35,193 nucleotides of DNA from assembly GCA_000969725.1 (NCBI GenBank), contig JXSR01S007712.1, one strand, 5' to 3'. Shown here in pieces: positions 32,701 to 35,193 of the stretch (within the stretch, counting starts at the first letter, position 1; every line of letters begins with the position of its first letter). Both the position numbers and the translations under genes were made by a program. The notes under the pieces were generated by a model. That model worked only from the letters and a program-made list of their open reading frames with translations, searched no databases and was not told the DNA's origin. The DNA comes from Ophiothrix spiculata. Taxonomy: Eukaryota > Echinodermata > Ophiuroidea > Amphilepidida > Ophiotrichidae.

Positions 32701-33953
32701 TTTTGTCCGATTTTGACAAATTTGGTGTCAAAATGTTCAGGGGATCAAGCTGCATCAAATAAGAATTAGGGCAGAATGATTTGAAACATCACCATTTTCT
32801 CCCCTTGTATAGCCCCCTCTAATTAATTAAAGCGCATCAACACCAAGACCCTAAGGGGTCTGCTTCAAGTTTAATGCATCAAAGTAACTATTAAAGTGTT
32901 TAGAACATATCCTGAAAAAATGAACTGTTTACCATTAATTATTCCAATTTATGACTTGCTTTAGTAAAAACAGGCAATTTTTAGAAAAACGCGTTTGAAA
33001 ATTACAGTTTGCATTGCCGTCTATAGAGTAATTAACCATTAATTAGCTCATTATGCCAAAACAAAAGTGATATTTGGCTAAAAGGTTACTTGAATTGAAA
33101 GAGATCAATAATATAAACATCATATCAAACAATTGTTTTTTTGACCATTATGACCATGTAACACATTTTTGACCCATCTCATGAAATGCCACCATATCTT
33201 TGTTTTTATGACTTGATAAAAACCTTGCCCTTTTTGAAACATTTGAATTTCTTTGATTGCTGAATGGGGTTCATTTTTTCCAAAATTTAGCATTTTTTTT
33301 TCATTGTTGACAATTGGGAACCTGGTCCAATTTGTTTGCAATGAATAAGACCCCATGTCTTATTTATTGCAGTACAGTTTATCTGAGAATCCCGACTCAA
33401 CCGAAACAGTGATAGAAACAGAAATGTCCAAAGATTTTCAGAGAAAAAATATCCATTTGGAGCAGAATGTTCACGTATAACATCCATACTTGAGTATGCA
33501 AGCAAACGTTGTCTTAAAATTTAAAGTTTCCAAGAAACCAAAATCAAGAAAAGTTATGAGAGAAACATTTTAAACCTTTACTGTTTCAATAGCTCACAAA
33601 ATGGTGGATTAAGCAGTCGACTTGGTTGATATCAGTAAACACAAAAATGAGATTCATATATAGATGCTGAATATTAAAATTTTCAAAAAGTTGTTATATA
33701 ATCATTTACAAATCAGCTTAATGAATTTGACATATAAAAAGGATACCACCGAGTATATCAACAAGATATTTGGCCATCTTCTTCTGCTGGTCCAAACTAC
33801 AGTGGTTTTCTATTGATAAGATCACGGGATACGGACTGGCTACAAACGCATACTTGTTAATGACCGTGATGACGTCTCGAAATTTAATCCGACTCGTAAG
33901 CGTGTAACCATGGTATATAATAGGCTCACCATCTTTACCATCCCAACAATCCA
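2318..33953 (-). CDS. PLCH: Phospholipase C eta-type, 3' part of gene (15 exons, 5'-partial)
   Basis: Enzymes of this family cleave phosphatidylinositol 4,5-bisphosphate to inositol trisphosphate and diacylglycerol at the membrane, in a calcium-dependent way. The exons, read right to left, encode in order the second half of the X domain, an acidic and serine-rich X-Y linker, the Y domain, a C2 domain and a very long tail. The eta class is indicated by [11 protein letters not shown] in the linker, [14 protein letters not shown] in Y, and ISGQQLPKP-like (VSGQQLPKP) with [19 protein letters not shown] in C2, all close to vertebrate PLCH1/PLCH2. All introns are GT-AG and the phases match at every junction, giving 1,755 residues plus a stop after a 2-nt partial codon. 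The PH domain, EF hands and first catalytic histidine are missing because the window ends. It is probably the single invertebrate orthologue of PLCH1 and PLCH2, so no paralogue number is assigned. Confidence 0.93.
4861..4980 (-). repeat. PLCH: 60-bp tandem duplication inside terminal coding exon
   Basis: Positions 4861-4920 and 4921-4980 are two adjacent 60-bp units sharing ATCATTATGCACAGT-TGTAGC. They encode two 20-residue copies, [20 protein letters not shown] and [20 protein letters not shown], so the frame is kept. Confidence 0.85.
5713..7721 (-). other. Intron with SINE-like repeats
   Basis: AT-rich intron between the last two exons. It contains two related GC-richer segments, 6540-6640 and 6755-6820, sharing GGCAGCA, GTAG and GGACA-AGGATT-type words. 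No further exon was found. Confidence 0.7.
6540..6820 (+). repeat. Possible tRNA-derived SINE, two partial units
   Basis: The first unit contains GGGTTTGAATCCTGGGG, close to a polymerase III B box, about 50 nt after GTAGCTTGGTATAGG, which loosely fits an A box. The second unit (6755-6820) repeats the first part without a good B box. No complete tRNA cloverleaf is visible. Confidence 0.4.
7722..7986 (-). CDS. PLCH: PLCH exon: basic region after the C2 domain
   Basis: This exon has 265 nt, phase 0 in and phase 1 out, with acceptor atattttcag and donor gtaagga. It encodes 88 residues beginning [20 protein letters not shown] and including [20 protein letters not shown] and [20 protein letters not shown]. 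It is strongly basic, with RRRST, MFRRKYS and RMKRRSY clusters that look like Arg-directed kinase sites and could favour acidic membranes; these roles are inferred. Vertebrate eta enzymes also have an Arg/Ser-rich segment after C2, but no close alignment is claimed. Confidence 0.9.
7987..8470 (-). other. Intron; one CG-rich repeat fragment
   Basis: AT-rich intron. At 8403-8450 it holds a CG-rich word, GGGGGCCGTGCGTAGCGCGG, unlike its surroundings and similar in style to the element at 30390-30800. Nothing else is recognisable. Confidence 0.65.
8471..8550 (-). CDS. PLCH: PLCH exon: last C2 strands
   Basis: This exon has 80 nt, phase 1 in and phase 0 out, with acceptor ctttgcag and donor gtatgttt. 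It encodes [20 protein letters not shown] then IEDHDTW. GYRHVxLEG is the invariant end of the PLC C2 domain, followed by the final strand (vertebrate SIFVHVAVSDI, here [11 protein letters not shown]). The IEDH ending departs from the usual I-N/S-D-I. Confidence 0.95.
8551..8991 (-). other. Intron without recognisable elements
   Basis: AT-rich intron between two C2 exons. I see no repeat, exon or RNA gene in it. Confidence 0.65.
8992..9138 (-). CDS. PLCH: PLCH exon: C2 domain core
   Basis: This exon has 147 nt, phase 1 on both sides, with acceptor atatttttcag and donor gtgagat. It encodes [20 protein letters not shown] then [20 protein letters not shown] and [10 protein letters not shown]. 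NGFNPxW and [16 protein letters not shown] are C2 hallmarks, and the acidic pair in WDEDP falls where the second calcium-binding loop lies. WDCSMTF replaces the usual WEETLVF. Confidence 0.95.
9139..9857 (-). other. Intron with one SINE-core-like segment
   Basis: AT-rich intron between two C2 exons. The only recognisable content is the segment at 9284-9345. Confidence 0.65.
9284..9345 (+). repeat. SINE-core-like segment (shared with 34965-35000)
   Basis: The words GGTTCGGAAGTCACGTAAAG and CCGATGGTCCCGT resemble the conserved central domain found in many metazoan SINEs (Deu/Nin-type domains). The word GGTTCGGAAGTCACGTA recurs exactly at 34973-34989. The precise SINE family is not assigned. 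Confidence 0.5.
9858..9942 (-). CDS. PLCH: PLCH exon: C2 domain, first calcium loop
   Basis: This exon has 85 nt, phase 0 in and phase 1 out, with acceptor ttttttcccag and donor gtaagtt. It encodes [20 protein letters not shown] then QSKTIQDN. The Asp in IIDPYV corresponds to a C2 calcium-binding aspartate in PLC-delta1. [11 protein letters not shown] is nearly identical to vertebrate eta ([11 protein letters not shown]), making this a strong class assignment from one short exon. Confidence 0.95.
10004..10253. mobile_element. MITE-like element with perfect 21-bp inverted repeats
   Basis: Positions 10004-10024 and 10233-10253 are exact reverse complements (core GAATCCTGTTTTTTCCTGA). The interior carries CCTAAACCTAACC-like runs (10110-10165). 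A second, crossing inverted pair (TGTTTTCCATTT near 9980 with AAATGGAAAACA near 10194) is also present. There is no coding capacity, as expected of a non-autonomous DNA transposon. Confidence 0.6.
10546..10722. mobile_element. Near-palindromic MITE-like element
   Basis: A left arm (10570-10616, AAAATTGGAT...TATTTATTGGTC...GCTATGAGTT) pairs with a right arm (10659-10707, AACTCATAGCGAGACCAATA and on to CCAATTTT). The centre, GGGCGAGACGTAGTCGAGCC, is itself partly palindromic. Both strands give related short open frames containing LIARPIN, a by-product of the symmetry. Confidence 0.65.
11142..11272 (-). CDS. PLCH: PLCH exon: Y-C2 connector and first C2 strand
   Basis: This exon has 131 nt, phase 1 in and phase 0 out, with acceptor ttttgttag and donor gttagaa. 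It encodes [20 protein letters not shown], then [20 protein letters not shown] and ERGE. FxPNSxDPxPG and ISGQQLPKP (here VSGQQLPKP) are eta-type connector and C2 beta-1 features. The next exon begins with IIDPYV, giving the conserved [10 protein letters not shown] junction. Confidence 0.95.
11740..11880 (-). repeat. Possible tRNA-derived SINE (minus strand)
   Basis: On the minus strand, GATGTAACGCAGCGATACTT (A-box-like) is followed about 35 nt later by CTAGGTTGGATTCCTAG (B-box-like, slightly off consensus). No full tRNA fold was recognised. Confidence 0.4.
12540..12645 (-). repeat. Possible tRNA-derived SINE (minus strand)
   Basis: The minus strand reads CATGGTCTGGTGGTATAAGT, close to a polymerase III A box, then GAGTTGAGTTGGAATCCTGT about 40 nt later, resembling a B box. 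This spacing is typical of tRNA heads of SINEs. The cloverleaf is not intact. Confidence 0.4.
13265..13584. repeat. 320-bp repeat, copy 1 (left of gap)
   Basis: This copy is collinear with 13645-13964 at a constant offset of 380. By direct reading the copies differ at seven positions: 13346, 13366, 13369, 13451, 13463, 13497 and 13575. It ends exactly at the first N. Confidence 0.92.
13585..13634. other. Assembly gap (50 N)
   Basis: Exactly 50 Ns, a conventional placeholder length, so true size is unknown. It lies in an intron between the Y and C2 exons and does not interrupt coding sequence. Confidence 0.99.
13645..13964. repeat. 320-bp repeat, copy 2 (right of gap)
   Basis: This is the second copy of the block ending at 13584. 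The ten bases between the gap and this copy, GGCATAGACT, also occur inside the repeat (near 13719-13728), suggesting additional collapsed sequence in the gap. Confidence 0.92.
14581..14601 (-). CDS. PLCH: Candidate 21-nt microexon between Y and C2 domains
   Basis: A 21-nt segment is bounded by acceptor ctgacttttag and a strong donor, gtaagac. It is phase 1 on both sides, exactly the phase of the surrounding exons. Inclusion would insert GKIRIGK between YRD and DSKHF in the short connector between the barrel and C2 domain. It lies 220 bp downstream of the preceding exon. Length divisible by three, matching phase and clean splice sites support it, but there is no recognised homologue and use in mRNA is inferred. 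Confidence 0.5.
14822..14929 (-). CDS. PLCH: PLCH exon: Y domain, end of catalytic barrel
   Basis: This exon has 108 nt, phase 1 on both sides, with acceptor cttttgatag and donor gtaagttg. It encodes [20 protein letters not shown] and then [25 protein letters not shown] and NCGYVLKP are standard closing motifs of the PLC Y domain. In vertebrate eta enzymes the motif is followed by the Y-C2 connector, and here the next constitutive exon continues with [16 protein letters not shown]. Confidence 0.95.
14930..15317 (-). other. Intron with homopolymer-rich repeat
   Basis: Intron between the two Y exons. A C run followed by an A run (about 15090-15110) borders a G/T-rich stretch to about 15290 that looks like a dispersed low-complexity element. 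No exon was seen. Confidence 0.6.
15318..15497 (-). CDS. PLCH: PLCH exon: Y domain, first part
   Basis: This exon has 180 nt, phase 1 on both sides, with acceptor cctcatttag and donor gtaagta. Joined to the previous A it begins [20 protein letters not shown] and ends [20 protein letters not shown] followed by CGCQL. The [10 protein letters not shown] block contains a conserved Y-domain serine that contacts the inositol head group in PLC-delta1. WNCGCQL replaces the usual WNAGCQM, a mild change. The join to 16346 gives [15 protein letters not shown] with no loss of frame. Confidence 0.95.
   Translation of the reverse strand, partial: CHVGSCPHSVRCVPVIWLLPSRWNLLPSLPDICVECTRQHIGLIPAIITHNLCGTVDVS
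15661..16275 (-). mobile_element. 5'-truncated non-LTR retrotransposon, 3' end of ORF2
   Basis: The minus strand encodes [20 protein letters not shown] then [20 protein letters not shown] and [20 protein letters not shown], the standard C-terminal part of jockey/CR1-like LINE reverse transcriptase. After a frameshift near 15930 it continues [17 protein letters not shown], the usual end of such ORFs, then a stop. The minus-strand 3' end is a short AAAT microsatellite (15661-15684), a typical LINE tail. It is a dead fragment in an intron, in the same orientation as PLCH. Confidence 0.85.
16346..16511 (-). CDS. PLCH: PLCH exon: end of linker, start of Y domain
   Basis: This exon has 166 nt, phase 0 in and phase 1 out, with a perfect donor, gtaagtg. 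It encodes a Thr/Pro/Arg-rich stretch, then [20 protein letters not shown] and VNFRGFLN. The [17 protein letters not shown] part matches the start of the Y domain in PLC-eta (LSRALSDLVKYTKSV) and PLC-delta (CKSVHFGGF). The upstream border is less certain. I chose the acceptor at 16512-16513 (acccaag) because GC content and the open frame extend to it. An alternative acceptor, ctgctcctcag, would start the exon at 16466 and drop 15 codons. Confidence 0.87.
16512..17767 (-). other. Intron with an inverted-repeat element
   Basis: This X-Y linker intron holds the element at 16712-16979. A B-box-like word (GTTCAAATCC, near 17300) may mark another SINE remnant. No exon was found. Confidence 0.6.
16712..16979. 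mobile_element. MITE-like element with ~50-bp terminal inverted repeats
   Basis: Left arm 16712-16763 (ATGCATGAACCCCGTATCC, then TTGACAAGTTACT) is the near-exact reverse complement of 16928-16979. A third partial copy of the same sequence sits inside, at 16848-16890, in the orientation of the left arm. There is no coding capacity. Confidence 0.75.
17768..17878 (-). CDS. PLCH: PLCH exon: serine-rich acidic X-Y linker segment
   Basis: This exon has 111 nt (37 codons), phase 0 on both sides, with acceptor cctttag and donor gtacagt. It encodes [20 protein letters not shown] and then [17 protein letters not shown]. The SSSESESGD run is a typical casein-kinase-2-like acidic serine stretch. Vertebrate eta linkers have a comparable SQDEDDSFES-type segment here, but exact alignment is uncertain. 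Splice sites and phase agree with both neighbours. Confidence 0.85.
17879..18721 (-). other. Linker intron with SINE-core-like sequence
   Basis: At 18120-18240 the words TTGGAGAGGATGTTAATCTG and CAGTCCCATGTGAACATAG recall the SINE core at 9284-9345. Near 18480-18545 are imperfect repeats of ACAAGGTCTCAT. A 56-nt pseudoexon-like segment at 18617-18672 was not accepted as coding. Confidence 0.5.
18722..18823 (-). CDS. PLCH: PLCH exon: glutamine/threonine-rich X-Y linker segment
   Basis: This exon has 102 nt (34 codons), phase 0 on both sides, with acceptor gataccag and donor gtaagtg. It encodes [20 protein letters not shown] and then [14 protein letters not shown]. It is low-complexity and probably disordered, ending in a basic stretch. 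No family motif is visible. The call rests on consensus splice sites, higher GC than the surrounding intron, an open frame and matching phase. Confidence 0.8.
19095..19898 (-). repeat. Tandem decayed copies of the 19899-20015 linker exon
   Basis: At least five partial copies follow the intact exon: about 19745-19855, 19630-19740, 19346-19398, 19233-19345 and a weak one at 19098-19200. They share CTGCTAT-CTCTTCCATGCACT, GGCTTTATTGGTTTCTT and TCATCTGAGCCATTGC words. The 19233 copy keeps a donor-like GTATGA; the 19745 copy keeps GTACGA. Length differences in the T-rich stretch shift the frame, so most cannot be coding in the parent frame. A SINE-like insertion interrupts the array at about 19399-19620. 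Confidence 0.8.
19399..19620 (-). mobile_element. SINE-like insertion with (ATT)n tail
   Basis: On the minus strand the segment ends GCGCTATATAAAAGGGTGCA then ATTATTATTATT, a 3' end common to SINEs of marine invertebrates. It lies inside one of the decayed exon copies, so it inserted after the exon duplication. Confidence 0.6.
19899..20015 (-). CDS. PLCH: PLCH exon: basic/methionine-rich X-Y linker segment
   Basis: This exon has 117 nt (39 codons), phase 0 on both sides, with acceptor ggttttcag and donor gtaagtat. It encodes [20 protein letters not shown] and then [19 protein letters not shown]. Similarity to vertebrate linkers is weak, so it rests mainly on splice sites, phase and position. 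A second frame (starting [12 protein letters not shown]) is also open but does not match the phase of the neighbouring exons. Decayed copies of this exon follow it downstream in the intron (19095-19898). Confidence 0.78.
20016..21138 (-). other. Linker intron, no clear element
   Basis: AT-rich intron. One word resembling a B box (AGCCTGTTTAAATCC, near 20381) may be a SINE remnant. Positions 20090-20220 contain a short imperfect inverted repeat around AAGTATACGG/CATAGAAG-type words. Nothing else was seen. Confidence 0.55.
21139..21231 (-). CDS. PLCH: PLCH exon: acidic X-Y linker segment
   Basis: This exon has 93 nt (31 codons), phase 0 on both sides, with acceptor actgtag and donor gtagtaaa. 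It encodes [20 protein letters not shown] followed by [11 protein letters not shown]. The [11 protein letters not shown] stretch closely matches GEVSDEDSADE in vertebrate PLCH1/2 and is one of the best class markers here. Across the PLC family, acidic X-Y linkers of this kind restrain the active site until the enzyme meets the membrane; applying that role to this protein is by analogy. Confidence 0.93.
21361..21513. repeat. Perfect tandem duplication, 77-bp period
   Basis: Positions 21361-21436 and 21438-21513 are identical over 76 bp by direct reading (starting AGCCACAAAGGTACAAGG and ending GAGGGAAAACAATGA). The absence of differences implies a very recent event or an assembly artefact. Confidence 0.92.
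22974..23462. mobile_element. MITE-like composite element with nested inverted repeats
   Basis: The outer ends, GGCCCATATTCATGAACCC (22974) and GGTTTCATGAATATAAGCCC (to about 23461), are inverted. Nested inside, ATTCCTTTTATCCATTTGCG (near 22993) pairs with GCAAACGGACCAGATAAAAG (near 23253). Further arms with GCGGTGCGGTTGCGGTGCAT and ATGCACCGCAAAACACACCG occur near 23010 and 23310. No transposase is encoded. Confidence 0.7.
23560..23850. repeat. Imperfect purine-rich GATGAA repeats
   Basis: The plus strand repeats words such as TTGATGAAATGAAGA, ACTTGATGAAG and GATGAGAGAC at irregular 20-45-bp spacing. The strand is strongly purine-biased, which explains the long Ser/Phe/His-rich minus-strand frame. 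Confidence 0.6.
24588..24641 (-). CDS. PLCH: Candidate optional cassette exon in X-Y linker (18 codons)
   Basis: A 54-nt open segment lies between acceptor cattactag and donor gtgagtg, with phase 0 on both sides, so it could be included or skipped without changing the frame. It would encode [18 protein letters not shown] between RILIK and AKKFQF. The constitutive exon that follows (21139-21231) already aligns directly after RILIK in vertebrate eta enzymes, so this segment looks like an insertion in the linker. It starts with SKK, echoing the AKK of the next exon. No homologue was recognised. The splice sites and length support it, but inclusion in mRNA is inferred. Confidence 0.55.
25850..26215. 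repeat. Diverged direct duplication, ~190-200-bp offset
   Basis: The two halves share, in the same order, TATAAATCATCA-TGCT, TATAG-TATGATTGA-ATGATC, ATATATCAGTACATCTTTAA and GATACTGAC-CAACATTTCT. Small insertions and substitutions separate the copies, so this is an old duplication. Confidence 0.7.
27093..27235. mobile_element. Short palindromic element (family also at 1696-1786)
   Basis: Left arm AAAACTCAACCGGCGGTTGA (27104) and right arm GATCAGCCGCCGATTGAGTT (27199) are inverted. Between them are GGAACCACAGGTTCTGG and a TTGCTATTGTTCTGAAC word also seen, inverted, near 1700. There is no coding capacity. Confidence 0.65.
27688..28260. repeat. Four degenerate tandem units, ~130-150 bp each
   Basis: Unit anchors TATTGACAAGAGTGTGGAATAG (27688), TATTGACAAGAG (27817), CATTGACAAACAGTGTAGAAT (27967) and TTTTAACAAATGTGTAGAAT (28113) are followed by AGATAGATAT, AAGTGCTTGAA-AATTTCTC and ATATCAAAATATG words in constant order. 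Confidence 0.65.
28345..28392. repeat. Simple repeat (ACAAACA/CACA)n
   Basis: The tract is made of ACAAACAAACAAAC, CACACACAAACAGAC and AAACACACAAA words. It ends 16 bp downstream of the exon at 28408, beside its donor site. Confidence 0.8.
28408..28490 (-). CDS. PLCH: PLCH exon: end of X domain, start of X-Y linker
   Basis: This exon has 83 nt, phase 1 in and phase 0 out, with acceptor ccatctcag and donor gtaggcc. Joined to the previous G it reads [20 protein letters not shown] and then LRGRILIK. The [14 protein letters not shown] segment is the conserved PLC signature at the end of the X domain (LPSPEILKGKILVK in vertebrate eta). The intron to its 5' side is 5.26 kb, the longest unbroken intron seen here. 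Confidence 0.94.
29300..29570. repeat. Dispersed low-complexity repeat block
   Basis: The block is framed by GGGGGTGGGGTTACTCAAC and AAAACTACCCCTGGG, partly inverted. Inside, TAGGGATTTTTTGAGAAAAA and AAGGGTATTTTTTGAGAAAA recur. The same kind of organisation appears at 241-620, suggesting a family. Confidence 0.5.
30390..30800. mobile_element. 411-bp MITE-like element with exact 10-bp inverted ends
   Basis: GGCGTGCCCA at 30390-30399 is the exact reverse complement of TGGGCACGCC at 30791-30800. Adjacent G and C runs extend the similarity. Inside lie two CG-rich palindromic words, ATGCGCGCGTAGCGCGCGAA (30499) and TTCGCGCGAAGCGCGC (30583), in an otherwise AT-rich context. It carries no transposase. 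Confidence 0.65.
33747..33953 (-). CDS. PLCH: PLCH exon: second half of catalytic X domain
   Basis: This exon has 207 nt, phase 1 in and phase 1 out. The acceptor is ttctatttttcag before TGGATTG and the donor is GTATCC after CTCGGTG. It encodes [20 protein letters not shown] and continues to ILSIENHC and KYLVDILG. By comparison with PLC-delta1, the Asp of DCWDG and the Glu of SIENHC are calcium ligands, and the His of YHGYTLT is the second catalytic histidine; all three are present. The first catalytic histidine (SSHNTYL) belongs to an upstream exon outside the window. The phase-1 end is confirmed because joining to 28490 restores ILGDKLEV, as in vertebrate eta enzymes. Confidence 0.95.
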
Positions 33954-35193
33954 CTGAAAAATAGAACATGATTGAAGATAGTTAGCAAGCAATTAAATGG
34001 AGTTTATCTTTAAGTAAAAAGATGAAAGTTGGTGTTGGGATTTTGTTTTGGATTTTTAAATTGTAAGTCTGCTTTCAAGAGATGCATGTGGATATAGGTC
34101 AATGTAAAAAAGTGTATGATTGTCAAAATAGGCATTTCTGGGTAGAATGCTAATTTCTTTACAAGTCTGTTATTTTAATTGAATTGCGTTTATAATATCG
34201 TTTTTATTGGAGATGTTACCAAGATAAAACCAGGATACAGGCAGTAAATATCAATACTTTCCACCAAAGTTCATTAAAGTTTCTTCACACAGATGAGTTG
34301 TTTTAAAAAGACCAAGAATACTAACTAATATGAAATAAAAAACAAGCTTTCCTATGCCGACATGTCATAACAGAAGACAACAACCTTTGCCTGTTTGACT
34401 TCACACTGTTCAAAATGAAATCACCAGTTTGGGTATTCCCCCGGCATATTTGCTAATTAAAAGGAGTAAGGAGTTAATGAAAAACATTGTATATGCTATG
34501 AATCATATACCACAGAAGCATGTGTTAGCATATTGGTTTCTATAGCTCTAAGCCAAATTATGTAAGAAAACTCCTGCAAATATTTTGACTTGAAATTTAA
34601 AATAGAAGAATTAGACTGCTGCTAATAGAGGGGAAATCCCAGGTTTTGTAGGATAAGTTGATTTCACATTGTTTAGAATTATAATTGTTTCATTTAGATA
34701 CCAACAATTAACTACTGTTGCACTATTTTGGAAATGTAATATTTAAATTACAATATCGTTTTTGATATACTAAGTTGTTCCAGTGCTGTCACCAATAACA
34801 CACAAAACAACATCAGTAGATGAACCAATTTATGAAAAACATGTCTTCAATGATCTCTGTCTACAAATGTGTTTCAGTGTTTTTAGCATAGGATGACAAT
34901 TTATTTGAACTTCAATATCTAAGAGTAGCAAGTCAAAGACTCTCTGTCTTCTTTTGTCTGTAATTGCTCTAAGGTTCGGAAGTCACGTAGAGCCTGGCTC
35001 CACCTTGGAGCATTCATAACATATCATCTAGACCCAGATCTAATTTGACACATGTGTTATGCACGGGTCACATCATCAAAGCACATCGCACATATCAAAC
35101 ATGATTTATGTAACTCACAATGTGACACAATCATTCACGTTCAACAGTACCAAACTTGATTTATATAACTCCCTAACAGGTGCTTGGGTAGGC
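33954..35193 (-). other. Upstream intron, truncated by the window end
   Basis: No exon with SSHNTYL or GCRCVE-type X-domain sequence is visible, so the preceding PLCH exon lies beyond 35193. A SINE-core-like segment sits at 34965-35060. Confidence 0.65.
34965..35060 (+). repeat. SINE-core-like segment (second copy)
   Basis: TTGCTCTAAGGTTCGGAAGT followed by CACGTAGAGCC closely matches the segment at 9284-9315, with an exact shared GGTTCGGAAGTCACGTA. The sequence after it differs, so only the core is conserved. Confidence 0.5.

Larger units (their letters stand above)
28491..33746 (-). other. 5.26-kb intron splitting the X domain
   Basis: This intron separates the X-domain exon at 33747 from the exon at 28408. 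It includes the repeats at 29300-29570 and 30390-30800 and a poly-G run at 31833-31850. The segment at about 32250-32880 has mixed GC content and may be another element, but shows no structure I can define. No coding exon was found, and phase does not require one. Confidence 0.65.

Overview
This window is eukaryotic and intron-rich. It holds the 3' two-thirds, roughly, of one gene on the minus strand: a phosphoinositide-specific phospholipase C of the eta class (PLCH). I found 15 coding exons joined by GT-AG introns. They run from the middle of the catalytic X domain (33953) to the stop codon (2318). The 15 exons total 5,270 nt, and the reading frame closes at every junction: a 2-nt partial codon, then 1,755 residues, then the stop. 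Exons for the PH domain, EF hands and first half of the X domain must lie beyond 35193.

Organism: the sequence is AT-rich and highly repetitive. It carries many short palindromic (MITE-like) elements, SINE-like cores, a non-LTR retrotransposon tail, and CG-rich elements containing GCGCGTAGCGCGC-type words. Together with a single PLC-eta-type gene having long introns, this suggests a marine invertebrate deuterostome, most likely an echinoderm. The phylum is an inference from repeat style, not a proof.

Layout in transcription order (right to left): 33954-35193 is upstream intron; 33747-33953 is the second half of the X domain; 28408-28490 and 21139-21231 are the start of the X-Y linker; 19899-20015, 18722-18823 and 17768-17878 are linker exons; 16346-16511 ends the linker and starts the Y domain; 15318-15497 and 14822-14929 are the Y domain; 11142-11272, 9858-9942, 8992-9138 and 8471-8550 are the C2 domain; 7722-7986 is a basic region after C2; 2318-5712 is a 3.4-kb terminal exon encoding a 1,130-residue tail. 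A likely poly(A) signal lies at 2214-2219.

Two further exon-like segments have good splice sites, lengths divisible by three and matching phases: 24588-24641 (18 codons, X-Y linker) and 14581-14601 (7 codons, between Y and C2). They look like optional cassette or microexons. The intron downstream of the 19899-20015 exon contains several decayed tandem copies of that exon.

No second protein-coding gene, tRNA, rRNA or CRISPR array could be supported. The rest is intron or 3' flank filled with repeats. A 50-N gap at 13585-13634 is flanked by two near-identical 320-bp copies, which looks like an assembly or haplotype artefact.
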